A stretch of DNA of 64,000 nt from Promethearchaeota archaeon (GTDB taxonomy: Archaea > Asgardarchaeota > Lokiarchaeia > Sigyniarchaeales > SOKP01). Both the position numbers and the translations under genes were made by a program. The stretch's first letter is position 1; the number at the start of each line of letters is the position of its first letter. Location: the NCBI GenBank assembly GCA_019058245.1, contig JAHPZJ010000015.1:62001-126000 (forward strand), in the 5' to 3' direction. The notes below the pieces were generated by a model that ran no database searches, was not told where the DNA came from, and was given only the letters and a program-made list of their open reading frames with translations. Of this stretch, positions 16,572-25,914 are shown in pieces.

Positions 16572-17582
16572 ATGGTAGATAAACAAAACCATTCACAAAA
16601 TTTACATTCGATTAATAAAATAACTCAAAGATTTTATCCTAATAGGCGTATTGGGATTAAATTATCTTTTATATCATTAATCCTACTCGGAATATTACCC
16701 ATTATTTCAAATAGTCGCCCTTCAACATTGAATGCATTAAACTTTGCTTTTTATCTCTCTTTTTGGGAACTAATATGCTCTTTACCGTTATTCTTCTATG
16801 AATTGCCTCAATCTAGTGTTGGAATATTTCAAAAATCAATAGATTCAAAAATTCAAAATAAAACTCTCCTAATAATGGGAATTACAGGTATAATTTTTTC
16901 TATAGCAACATTTTTTTATGTTCTTTCTTTTGAGAAAGCTGGTACCGTCAATGCTGCAATTGCAATTCAAACTTATCCCTTATTTTCAATTTTAATGGAA
17001 TTTGTTTTATTTAAGAAAAAAAAAAGATTAAATGAGCTTATTTTCACATTAGTTTTGATGGTAGGTATTTATTATCTTGGCACAGAAGGTACTTGGTTAA
17101 TTAGTGGTTTTTCTCCTTGGCTAGCATTAGCGTTGATTGTACCTATTCTATGGAGTATAGCACATGTAATTATTAAACACACTCTTGATACCTCTCCAAT
17201 TACTCCAAATCAAGTTACTTTCATTCGGGTGCTTTTATCATCATTAATTCTTTTTGGAATATCCTCTCTTGTAAATGGTATCAATGTTGTTTTTGATGGG
17301 TTAATAAATCTTGAATTTCAAATTTTTGGATTCCTTATGGGAATTGTATATTACTTAGAACTTGTTAATTGGTTTTATGCTGTGAAGCATGTAGATGTGT
17401 CTGTAGCAAGCAGTATTACAACACCTAATCCTGTTATTACTATGATATTTGCCTTATTTATTTTAAAAGAACCTATTGAGATATATCAATTAGTTGCGAT
17501 GATAATTATATTTACCAGTCTATATGGTTTACTTTGGTTAGGAAGAGTAAATAATCATAAAAATAATAATTATAAAATATAA
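16572..17582 (+). CDS. EamA/DMT-family transporter
   Basis: A 336-residue protein with ten predicted membrane helices arranged as two EamA repeats (about residues 26-170 and 180-325), typical of the drug/metabolite transporter superfamily. The N-terminal half contains EKAGTVNAAIAIQTYPLFSI and the second half HVDVSVASSITTPNPVITMI, the equivalent conserved helix of each repeat. Such carriers export or import amino acids, nucleobases or other small metabolites; the substrate cannot be told here. It stands alone between genes of unrelated type. Confidence 0.87.
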   Translation: MVDKQNHSQNLHSINKITQRFYPNRRIGIKLSFISLILLGILPIISNSRPSTLNALNFAFYLSFWELICSLPLFFYELPQSSVGIFQKSIDSKIQNKTLLIMGITGIIFSIATFFYVLSFEKAGTVNAAIAIQTYPLFSILMEFVLFKKKKRLNELIFTLVLMVGIYYLGTEGTWLISGFSPWLALALIVPILWSIAHVIIKHTLDTSPITPNQVTFIRVLLSSLILFGISSLVNGINVVFDGLINLEFQIFGFLMGIVYYLELVNWFYAVKHVDVSVASSITTPNPVITMIFALFILKEPIEIYQLVAMIIIFTSLYGLLWLGRVNNHKNNNYKI

Positions 17583-17744
17583 CAAACCATAAAAAAATCT
17601 AATTTCATTATCCGTTTTATAAATAAATTAGATTAATATTAAAATTCAGATAAATTGATTCAAAATAATTTATAATTATAGAAAATAAGAGATATCTTTT
17701 TTTAAAATTTTCAATTTATTAAATTATAGCAAGATACTGGTATT

Positions 17745-18689
17745 ATGGATATTTTCACTCATTCTGTTTTTGGAGCTCTATTGTATATACTTTTTTTAAA
17801 GAAAGTAACCTTTGATTTTTTCCCTATAGCAATTTTATTTTCATTCTTACCTGATTTAGATATTTTTTTAGCACCATTGAAACGAATATTCAAATCAAAT
17901 TATCTTGAACATCGTGGAGGATCTCATTCATATATAATAGGGATAATATTATCTGCTATTTTAAGCATTTTTTTCTCTGTTTTTGGAAATAAATCATTTC
18001 TTATATCTTGGTTAATAGGATCTACTTTTTATGGATTACACGTGTCAATGGATCTCCTTACTACTACAAAAATTCCATACTTATATCCTCTTTCTAAAAA
18101 AGAATATAGCTTTTATGTCGAAAAAGCAGGAAGTTCATTTACTTTTATAAATTCATTGGTTTTTCTTGTAATACTTCTAGTAATGTATCATAGTTCAGTA
18201 GGATTATCCCTATTTATGAATGTTATTAACGTTTATACATATTTTTTTCTATTCTATTATTTATATAGAATTTCATCAAAAATTTGGATAAGTTTTCATC
18301 TTAAGGATCATCAAAAATACTTTCCGGGAGTTTTACCATTTTATTTCACTATTTTTGATAAGCAAATTACTGATGAGGGATTATCATTATGTATTGAAAA
18401 AAAATCACACTTTTTATCATCCAAGGTAATATATAAAAATAAATCTGTTCTAGAATCAGAGGAAATGGAATTTTATAAAAAAGCAATTGAATTATGCAAT
18501 AAACATTATTATTTTGCGAAATGGACAGTTTTACCAATATTCTTTAGGGAGAATGGCTTATTTTCTGTGAGATTTTTCTTTTTAGAGACGATGGTGCATG
18601 GGAGGACTCATTATATACAATATAATTTTGATACATTTACTCAGCAAATAGTTAATTATAAGCAGGGTTATGGACATATTCAAAATTAA
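17745..18689 (+). CDS. Membrane-bound metal-dependent hydrolase, YdjM/DUF457 family
   Basis: A 314-residue protein. The N-terminal half is a polytopic domain with MDIFTHSVFGALLY, FLPDLDIFLAP, EHRGGSHSYIIG and GLHVSMDLLTT, the conserved His/Asp pattern of the YdjM (LexA-regulated membrane hydrolase, DUF457) family. About five membrane helices occupy residues 1-180. The C-terminal part (about residues 190-314) is soluble and beta-rich. Substrates are not established for the family, although related enzymes act on lipids or phosphate esters. It is convergent with the 620-residue membrane protein. Confidence 0.82.
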   Translation: MDIFTHSVFGALLYILFLKKVTFDFFPIAILFSFLPDLDIFLAPLKRIFKSNYLEHRGGSHSYIIGIILSAILSIFFSVFGNKSFLISWLIGSTFYGLHVSMDLLTTTKIPYLYPLSKKEYSFYVEKAGSSFTFINSLVFLVILLVMYHSSVGLSLFMNVINVYTYFFLFYYLYRISSKIWISFHLKDHQKYFPGVLPFYFTIFDKQITDEGLSLCIEKKSHFLSSKVIYKNKSVLESEEMEFYKKAIELCNKHYYFAKWTVLPIFFRENGLFSVRFFFLETMVHGRTHYIQYNFDTFTQQIVNYKQGYGHIQN

Positions 18690-18702
18690 GATTTCATTAA
18701 AA

Positions 18703-20565
18703 TTAGCTTAAATGATAATTATCTAATAATTCTCGCTTTCTTGTCTTAATATCATCAAAAGTAATTTGTTGTTCAAAGAAGAAATCGAAAGGATCTTTAA
18801 GGTCTTCTAATAATTCTTTAGAGTAAAAGTGTTTATAAAGATATTTACCTTTTTCAGTTATTTTTAGAATTTTATCATTTGATTGGGATATTAAATTTTC
18901 TTCAATTAATTCTTTGATTACAGATACGATCCCTTTTTCCTTAAATAGATATAAACCAAAAGAAGCAAACTCTGTATAGACTTCTTCACCCTTCATCAAA
19001 GATTTTTGAAAATTCTCATCTAATTGTTTAACTGTAATTTCCAAATCATAATTATCAAAGTAAACAGCTAATATCCATTTAATTATGAATTCTCTAAAAT
19101 TTTCTTCATATTTCATTTGAAATTTCTCATACTCAATTTCTTCATTATGGAAAACAATTATTTCAATAAATATTTCTATCACTTCTTTAAATATCAAGAG
19201 ACATACGAATATTGCAATAATTGGATCAAAATAATAAAAAAATGGTATTCCTATTGCCGTTCCAAAACTCGATAACAGAGCACCTAACATAATACTGATA
19301 GATAAGATGATATTTATCTTAGAATCTATTGCACTTGCAATCAGAGAGGAATTTCTATTTTTTTTTCCAATGAAATTTTTCAAAATTCTTAGATATGTAT
19401 TCAAAAAAATTGAAATAATTGCTATAGTTATAATGAATATTATATTAGACTCAGGTTCAGGACCTATGATTAAAGATTGAATTGAATTAATTAGAATAGA
19501 AATAGCAGTGAATCCCATTAAGCATATTAAGATAATATTTATTAATTTTTCTTTTTTAAATCTAATGCCAATTCCAATTAAAACTACTGCTACACAGTCA
19601 AGAAAATTCTCAAAACCTTCTGCTAATAAAGACTCTGAATTAAATAATCCAATAAAAATTTTTAGAAGACTCAGAGAAAATAATCCTAGAAAGGATTTTA
19701 TCAATACGCTATTACTATTTAATATTTTTTCGTATTTTTTCGTTTGAAAATTTAATGCATTTGTCCAGATTTTTTCTTGCCGTTGACCACTTTCGTTAAG
19801 TGAGACAATATCATTTTTAATATCGGCAAAACCAAGAGCACATAGATAATAAACGCTAGATTTTGCCGTTTGATCATCAAAATAAACATTCGGTATAAAT
19901 ATATTAAACATACCATTGATTAGTTCTTTTAAATTCAGAAAACTAAGACTATTAGAATTAGTTTTCTTTAGATAATACAAAGCAGCATATTCTATTCTAT
20001 TAATAGGGAACAACTCATACTTCCTTCTATGGAAAGCAACAACTATTATTCTAATGAGAGAATTTATTGTAAGCAAAATCATAGCGATTAAAGAAAGATA
20101 AAAAAAATAAACAAATTCATCAATGATAAATGGATGTTCAGAAGTTTGAACAAAGATATATATTAAGATGAAAAAGTATACGAATGTCAAATAAAAACTA
20201 ATTAAACCTCTATATAAGCCTTTTATGTGAAACTGCTTAAAGATAATATTAAACGCATGAGTTAAGTAATGCCCTACAAAGAAAAGTGACATACAAGTTA
20301 AAGTAAAACTCCAAAGAAAACTCCCTGTCAATGAAAATTCTATTATTATTAATGATGTTGAGAGTATAAAGTATATAGGAACTAATTTTTTCGGATCTAA
20401 CTCCCAATTGAACTTATGTGTTAGAAAATGAGCAATATTTAATGCTACTGCTATTACAATTAAGAAACTCAAATAAATTGTATTATATATAATAAACTCT
20501 ATTAAAAATAGAGTGATAGATAACAAAATAAATCCAATTATGATTGCTATATACTGCCACTTCAT
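18703..20565 (-). CDS. Large membrane protein with CDF-like core and C-terminal winged-helix-like region
   Basis: A 620-residue protein in three parts. Residues 1-185 hold about six membrane helices of no known family. A soluble linker (about 185-270) resembles a winged helix with a short YYLKKTN segment. Residues about 285-475 resemble a cation diffusion facilitator core: the second-helix motif is LLAEGFENFLDCVAV (where transporters usually have Asp or His in AxxxxxxxD) and the fifth-helix equivalent is LIASAIDSKINI. The typical metal-site residues are only partly kept, so metal transport is uncertain. Residues about 480-620 are soluble and helical with a possible winged helix (ITEKGKYLYKHF). 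The fusion is unusual. Confidence 0.65.
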   Translation of the reverse strand: MKWQYIAIIIGFILLSITLFLIEFIIYNTIYLSFLIVIAVALNIAHFLTHKFNWELDPKKLVPIYFILSTSLIIIEFSLTGSFLWSFTLTCMSLFFVGHYLTHAFNIIFKQFHIKGLYRGLISFYLTFVYFFILIYIFVQTSEHPFIIDEFVYFFYLSLIAMILLTINSLIRIIVVAFHRRKYELFPINRIEYAALYYLKKTNSNSLSFLNLKELINGMFNIFIPNVYFDDQTAKSSVYYLCALGFADIKNDIVSLNESGQRQEKIWTNALNFQTKKYEKILNSNSVLIKSFLGLFSLSLLKIFIGLFNSESLLAEGFENFLDCVAVVLIGIGIRFKKEKLINIILICLMGFTAISILINSIQSLIIGPEPESNIIFIITIAIISIFLNTYLRILKNFIGKKNRNSSLIASAIDSKINIILSISIMLGALLSSFGTAIGIPFFYYFDPIIAIFVCLLIFKEVIEIFIEIIVFHNEEIEYEKFQMKYEENFREFIIKWILAVYFDNYDLEITVKQLDENFQKSLMKGEEVYTEFASFGLYLFKEKGIVSVIKELIEENLISQSNDKILKITEKGKYLYKHFYSKELLEDLKDPFDFFFEQQITFDDIKTRKRELLDNYHLS

Positions 20566-20861
20566 ATTTTTCTGCGAAGGTAAATTTAATCTATTTTAGA
20601 TTCTATTATTGGATTATAAAATTCTTTATATTTGAAAGGATTTTTTCTTGTTCTATAAATTATATTAGTTCTAAATATAAATATTAAAAATTTAAACTCT
20701 TCTGCCTTTTTTATAATAAAAGAAACTCATTTGTTTTATTGAAGAATCTGATTTTTAGAGAGAAAATAAATTGGTAGGATCCTTAAAAAAAGATACATCT
20801 CTCTTAATTGTAAGGTTGCATGATTATCAAGAGAGAAAAACCATCTAGTTATGCTTAATAT

Positions 20862-21581
20862 TTATTTAGTCAAAAAGGAACTCATACAGTAAAAAAGATA
20901 AAATCCTAGTAATGTTACCCAAGGTAAAGCGATGAGAAACATTGTATTTGACGATAGGTAATGACACCATTTTAGAATGAAAAACTCATGCAATACTATA
21001 AAAACATGGTATATTCCATAAAATAAGGGAAATGAGGTCCATATCTCAAAAAATCGAGAATTTTTCGATATTTTAACATTTTTTATTTGCATAATATTCG
21101 TCAAAAAATCAAGTTCTGAATGCATCCTTGGAATTAATAGTGAGATAATAATAATTAGAACCTCAATTAATGGAAAAATGCTGGCGGCGATTATAAAGAA
21201 TTTATCTAAAGGCGTGTATGGAATATGATCATAAAAACACACAATCGAGAACGTATTATAATATATTAGAATCCAGAACTCAATGGAAATTCCCAAAGCA
21301 AAAAAAAACACAAGAAATTTTGAAAACAAGTCAATAGAAAGAAAATTCTTAAAAAGGAAGCAGAGTGAAATAAGCCAAAAACACAAATAAAAAAACTCAA
21401 GATAATATAGATAAACGGGTTCAAATTCATTAAAAAAAACCTTATATCCGTCAAGCCATACAAAAAAACCAACAAAAATAGCCATAAGTGGAACTGAGGC
21501 TTTCAAGATAAGAGAAAAAGAATTAAAAAATGAATGAATCTTATCTTTTTTTTTAGCTAGTTTGGTATGGATAACCTTCAC
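20862..21581 (-). CDS. Six-helix membrane protein, unknown
   Basis: A 239-residue protein with about six hydrophobic segments and a basic N-terminus (KLAKKKDKIH). The composition is unusually rich in Phe, Leu and Ile, and no family motif is recognisable. The 296 bases downstream (20566-20861) contain no gene that I can support. It is divergent from nreA, with about 245 bases between. Confidence 0.6.
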   Translation of the reverse strand: MKVIHTKLAKKKDKIHSFFNSFSLILKASVPLMAIFVGFFVWLDGYKVFFNEFEPVYLYYLEFFYLCFWLISLCFLFKNFLSIDLFSKFLVFFFALGISIEFWILIYYNTFSIVCFYDHIPYTPLDKFFIIAASIFPLIEVLIIIISLLIPRMHSELDFLTNIMQIKNVKISKNSRFFEIWTSFPLFYGIYHVFIVLHEFFILKWCHYLSSNTMFLIALPWVTLLGFYLFYCMSSFLTK

Positions 21582-21825
21582 AATATATTCTAAGAAGTGT
21601 TTCTATATAAAAACAATATACACAAATTATGTAATATTCTTCAGCTATCCAAACAATACAAGTTAAATTTCTTATATCTCAAAGAGTTTGAATAATATTA
21701 TGCATTTATAACTTATTTAGTGCATGTTTGGTTTATTAATAATAATAAAAATTTATGGTCTTTAATCTTTTTAATAACTAAAAATCTTACTTTAATTATA
21801 TAAACATATTTTTGAGAAGAAAAAG

Positions 21826-23157
21826 TTGGTACGTCCACAAGTAGAAAAAAATATTTGTCTTCGGTGTAAAGGTGCACGGTTATTATGTGGAAAAAAAACA
21901 TGTCCAATTTTATTAAAAAAATCCGTAATGAAGTCCTTAGTCCCCTTTGAATTAGATAAGATGAGAAGAGATGTGGAGATTTTTGGATCCAGTCCACCTG
22001 GATTTTTCGTTGGGCGTTTTAATTATCCAAATGTATATATAGGGCCATTAGTGCCATTTCAAGAATTTGAGACGGGGCTTGATATTTCAGATTATCATAT
22101 TTTAGATGCTCCTGAACTCTGGTTTGGTAAAGAAATGGTAGATGTTATTCGCTACAGGAGTAGTTTAGTAAGGAGTAATTTTAAAACAAATGTTTTCATT
22201 GGACGAAAGTCAAGAAAAAGTACTCCTTCATTAAAGACTCAAAGACTCTTAGAAACATCACAGGAATTGTCGATGGCTGCGAGACCAGTAGATACTGAAA
22301 CTAAACTTGAGCGTATGAATCTAAGAATGATGATGGATAACCATGCCTTACCAATGGGACCTTCTGGAATAACTGAAAGAATTCAAATTGCTGAAAATAC
22401 AAAAATTCATCCTCAAGTGGAATATTGTGTTTCAGATACTGATTTACCTGCAGCAGAAGCTGTTTCAGAAAACTTATATTTTAAAGGACATGTTCCTGAA
22501 TCAACAATTAAAAGAGTCTTTTCAGCAGGATTATTAGGTGAGAAAAATAGACGCAGAATTGTTCCTACTAGATGGACTATAACTGCTGTTGATGATATAA
22601 TATCTAAAGCTTTAATTAAAGAAATCAAAAAATTTCCAGAAATAAATGATTACAGGATCTTCGAAGCAACCTATCTCGATAATCATTTTAAGATTTTATT
22701 ATTTCCAGGAAAATTTATTTATGAGATGAATGAAGTTTGGGCACCTAATACATTATGGAATATTTCTCTTGATGGTAATAATCGTAATTTAAAACCACAG
22801 ATAATGACTGATTTCGAATTTTATAGTGGAAGAAAATCATATGCCAGCAATATAACTGGAGCCTATTATGCAGCAAGGAAGTCAGTTTGTGAATATCTTT
22901 ATAAAATAAGAAGACAAGCGAGAGTTTTAATTTTTCGAGAGGTTTCTGGAGGTTATGTTGTTCCACTTGGAGTATGGGTTATTAGATCGACTGTTGAGAA
23001 TGCTATGTTCACACAAGATCCTGTTATCTTAGATAATTTCAACGATTCGTTAAAAAAAATGGCAGAGGGCTTCATGGTTGATTATAAATACTGGAAAAAA
23101 AGTAGTAAATTAATTAATTTCATAAAAACTCAAGACACTTTAGATAGATTCTTATAG
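21826..23157 (+). CDS. nreA: NreA-type archaeal DNA repair protein
   Basis: A 443-residue protein of the archaeal Nre family, linked to repair of mitomycin-type DNA damage. An N-terminal four-cysteine zinc motif (C11, C14, C21, C26; CLRCKGARLLCGKKTC) precedes the conserved FGSSPPGFFVGRFNYPNVYI segment (about residues 46-65). The C-terminus ends QDTLDRFL, a good match to a PCNA-interacting (PIP) box Q-x-x-h-x-x-F-a, which would tether it to the sliding clamp. It starts with TTG at 21826 after an A/G-rich leader. It stands alone with an upstream TATA-like tract. Confidence 0.9.
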   Translation: MVRPQVEKNICLRCKGARLLCGKKTCPILLKKSVMKSLVPFELDKMRRDVEIFGSSPPGFFVGRFNYPNVYIGPLVPFQEFETGLDISDYHILDAPELWFGKEMVDVIRYRSSLVRSNFKTNVFIGRKSRKSTPSLKTQRLLETSQELSMAARPVDTETKLERMNLRMMMDNHALPMGPSGITERIQIAENTKIHPQVEYCVSDTDLPAAEAVSENLYFKGHVPESTIKRVFSAGLLGEKNRRRIVPTRWTITAVDDIISKALIKEIKKFPEINDYRIFEATYLDNHFKILLFPGKFIYEMNEVWAPNTLWNISLDGNNRNLKPQIMTDFEFYSGRKSYASNITGAYYAARKSVCEYLYKIRRQARVLIFREVSGGYVVPLGVWVIRSTVENAMFTQDPVILDNFNDSLKKMAEGFMVDYKYWKKSSKLINFIKTQDTLDRFL

Positions 23158-23482
23158 CTTTCTCAATTAAATTATGGAAATAATTCCATGATTATTGATA
23201 TACTTATTTATCCTTTTTCTAAAATAGGTAATTGAAACAATATATATTAGATACCAAACGCTATTAAAATATTAAAAATGCCATATAATTTTTCAACCTT
23301 AAGAGTTTCATATTTTTAATATTTTTTTTTAATTCTTCTATTTTATTCATCTTTTTCTTTTATTTTCAATAGCCGATTAGTTTAAAAATTATCTACACTA
23401 TTTTTAATCAATTAATTTGATTTTAGAAAAGAACTATCTTAGATTTCTGAAAAATATATATAAAATAAAATAGAAAATAATT
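23158..23482. other. Intergenic region, nothing recognised
   Basis: A 325-base A+T-rich stretch between two + strand genes. I see T-runs near 23317-23330 that could end the nreA transcript, and A+T-rich promoter sequence before 23483, but no gene, repeat or RNA structure. Confidence 0.4.
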
Positions 23483-24685
23483 ATGTCATCTAAACCTATA
23501 GTGTATTGGGCATCTCCAATTGAGGTAGCTGCTATGCCTAATACATCAAAAAATATGGTTACTAATAATCTAGTGAAGACAAGACTTATCTTAGATAAAA
23601 TCTTAGACCATATTAGACCTGGTGATAAAGTAGGAGTAAAAGTTCATGTTGGGGAAGCTCAAAATACACGCTATTTACGTCCAGATTATGTTCGTGAAGT
23701 AGTAACTGCTATTAAAGCCAAACAAGGAAAACCAACACTTATTGAAACTCAAGGTCTTGGAAATAATATTGAAAATATTGGAATATGTGAAGATTATTCT
23801 ATATGTGTTGGTCATCGGAAAAACGTTGAAGATCATAAAAAAATAGCTGAACTCCATGGATATTCAGATGCCATCACAGGAGCATCTCTTTACTTCATTG
23901 ACGGAGATGAAGGAATCGATAGGAAAGTTATTCAGATAGAAGGAATTCATTTCAAAGAGGTTTCCGTAGCAAAAAAATTATTTGAATTTGATAAACTTGT
24001 AATAATTTCTCATTTTAAAGGACATCCCCAAGCGGGATTCGGGGGTGCTCTAAAAAATTTGGGGATTGGATGTGTATCTAAAAGAAATAAGTATTTAGCT
24101 CATTTAGATGGGCTACTCAAAATAAATATAGAAAAATGTGATCTTACATTATGTCAGCAAGAGTGTGTAAACTCATGCCCAGTGAGTGCTATTAAAGTTG
24201 ATGGTGAACATGCTATAATTGATGCTTCTGTCTGCTATGGATGTTCTCATTGTATGCGAAAATGTCCTGTTGAAGAAGCAATAATAGGACCAGAAATGAG
24301 AAAAGTTCCTGATTTTGTCGAGAGATTTATAGATAATGTTTTGGCTGTTCTAAGTTTTGGACCTAAAAAAATTCGCTATATTAATTTTGCAATTGATATT
24401 CCAGCTATGTGTGATTGTGTTCCAAATGCTAGTGTACCAGTAGTACCAGATCTCGGGATTTATGGATCAACTGATCCTATAGCTATTGATAAAGCTTGTA
24501 TTGATGCGGAAACAAATGCTCCAGGCCTTCCTTTCTTAAATAAGGATGGAGAATGGACCAAACCACTTGAAGTGGGGATTGAAAAATTTAAAACTCTAAA
24601 TCCTATGGTAAATCCAGCATATCAATTCAATGCTGCTATTAAGAATAAACTTGGTTCCATAGACTATGAACTAGTAAAGATATAA
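23483..24685 (+). CDS. DUF362-domain 4Fe-4S protein
   Basis: A 400-residue protein. The DUF362 domain (about residues 1-215 and 290-385) contains KVGVKVHVGEAQNTRYLRPD, HFKGHPQAGFGGALKNLGIG and the late DPIAIDKACIDAE. Inserted at about residues 215-270 are two ferredoxin motifs, CQQECVNSCPVSAIKVDGEH and CYGCSHCMRKCPVEEA. Family members are soluble iron-sulfur proteins of uncertain enzymatic role, often found with low-potential redox metabolism. Here the neighbours give no operon context. The ATG has an A-rich leader but only a weak Shine-Dalgarno. Confidence 0.9.
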   Translation: MSSKPIVYWASPIEVAAMPNTSKNMVTNNLVKTRLILDKILDHIRPGDKVGVKVHVGEAQNTRYLRPDYVREVVTAIKAKQGKPTLIETQGLGNNIENIGICEDYSICVGHRKNVEDHKKIAELHGYSDAITGASLYFIDGDEGIDRKVIQIEGIHFKEVSVAKKLFEFDKLVIISHFKGHPQAGFGGALKNLGIGCVSKRNKYLAHLDGLLKINIEKCDLTLCQQECVNSCPVSAIKVDGEHAIIDASVCYGCSHCMRKCPVEEAIIGPEMRKVPDFVERFIDNVLAVLSFGPKKIRYINFAIDIPAMCDCVPNASVPVVPDLGIYGSTDPIAIDKACIDAETNAPGLPFLNKDGEWTKPLEVGIEKFKTLNPMVNPAYQFNAAIKNKLGSIDYELVKI

Positions 24686-24709
24686 AAATTATTTATTTTT
24701 ATTTTTAAC

Positions 24710-25078
24710 TTATTCATCTATAATATTACTAAATAAATTTCCAAAAAGATTTATTTGTCCACTAACAATACCTCTTGAGATATACATAAACGGAGTATCT
24801 ACAACACAAAAAAACCATTTAGTTAAAATTTGCCCTCAAAGAATTGACCAAATAGGTATCAAAACACTAGAAGCAATATTTACAAAAATAATACTACCCA
24901 GCGTAAGTGTAGGGATATCAATAAATACATTTCTTAACCATAGTTTTTTATCTTTTGTCACCCTTTTATACTTGGCAAATAAAAGCGCATCAATGTTTTC
25001 GGTTATTAAGAAAGCAATCCAAAAAGCTGCTGTTATTCTTAGTGTCGATTTTTTAAAAAATTGTTGTATTTTAAATAT
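24710..25078 (-). pseudogene. Remnant of a VUT/YhhQ-type queuosine-precursor transporter
   Basis: Reading the - strand from about 25078, one frame gives RITAAFWIAFLITENIDALL, then FAKYKRVTKDKKLWLRN, then a membrane helix and a TGA stop. A second frame continues as VVDTPFMYISRGIVSGQINL and ends at a TAA at 24710-24712. The two parts match, in order, the C-terminal half of VUT/YhhQ transporters (family pattern ...DxxxFxxxr..t..k.lwlR... then ...PxMY). The N-terminal half is missing and the frame is broken, so this is decayed. It directly follows an intact QueT-type gene, which may have replaced its function. A sequencing error could explain the frameshift but not the missing half. Confidence 0.72.
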
Positions 25079-25592
25079 CTAATCTAATTTTTATAATATC
25101 AAAAATTAATATTCCGATTGTTGCTAGAATTACCTCAGCTATTAATACTTGAATAAAACTCAACCAGATAGGCAATCCAAAAGCATAATTAAGTGCAATC
25201 GCAACATAAATCGAAATTATAATCGCGTACAAAATCCCACCCAAATATTTCAGAAGTTTTTTTTCTCTAAAGATTATAATACAATAAAGCGCTGGCACGT
25301 TCACGATACAACTAATTAAGTCAATCGCTCCTAAGGGTGAGTTCAGATTTACAAAGAATACTCCAATAACTTTTCCAATCAATCCTTCCCGAGGAAATAA
25401 AATACACATCCCTACAATTAGTTCAGCTACCCTGAATTGTAATCCAAGATAGCTTATCGGTTGGAAAATATATCCTAGGGCGATATAGAGAGCAGCAGTA
25501 ATAGCAGTCAATGCTACTTGGAGACTTTTATCTCTTTCTTTTAATTTTTCAAATTTATTATCCTGTGATTTACTTATACTTTCCGATTCCAT
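25071..25592 (-). CDS. QueT-family queuosine/preQ0 precursor transporter
   Basis: A 173-residue membrane protein with about five to six helices and a charged N-terminal 25 residues. The conserved motifs YLGLQFRVAELIVGMCILFP (about residues 48-67) and NLNSPLGAIDLISC define the QueT group, which are ECF-type S components for queuosine precursors. In an archaeon the likely cargo is preQ0 for archaeosine synthesis or a related deazapurine. No ECF ATPase genes are nearby, so energising subunits would be elsewhere. The decayed VUT-type transporter lies immediately downstream on the same strand, giving two deazapurine transporters side by side. Confidence 0.85.
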   Translation of the reverse strand: MESESISKSQDNKFEKLKERDKSLQVALTAITAALYIALGYIFQPISYLGLQFRVAELIVGMCILFPREGLIGKVIGVFFVNLNSPLGAIDLISCIVNVPALYCIIIFREKKLLKYLGGILYAIIISIYVAIALNYAFGLPIWLSFIQVLIAEVILATIGILIFDIIKIRLDI

Positions 25593-25914
25593 ATTTTACA
25601 CCTTTGATTTTCTATGATAATTCAATATTTCTATTTACAGTCCCATCCTAAAGGAACTTCAAAACATATTATTATAATGTGTTGAATATTAGAAAAATTA
25701 TAAAGTTTATTTTCTAAATATTTGTAAATTAGAATAATTTTTTTCAAGAAATAAATCGATTTTGTAGAATAATTTTATTCAAATAGATTCACAATAGAAC
25801 ACCAATGAATATATATTCTATTGTAATAGAAACCTTAGTTTTAAAAATGTGTTATTTCTTATTTAGATTAATTTCAGTTTTTTTAAAAACTAGCTTTAGA
25901 AAAGGTTGATTTAA
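25593..25914. other. Intergenic region, nothing recognised
   Basis: A 322-base A+T-rich stretch between divergent genes, containing promoters by position. I see short A+T repeats such as a near-palindromic TATTCTATTGTAATAGAA near 25814-25831 but no gene or RNA. Confidence 0.4.

Noticed and set aside
20757..20810. AGAGAGA/TCTCTCT inverted repeat
   Set aside because: The arms are simple repeats with a loop of about 40 bases, too weak to call a structured element.
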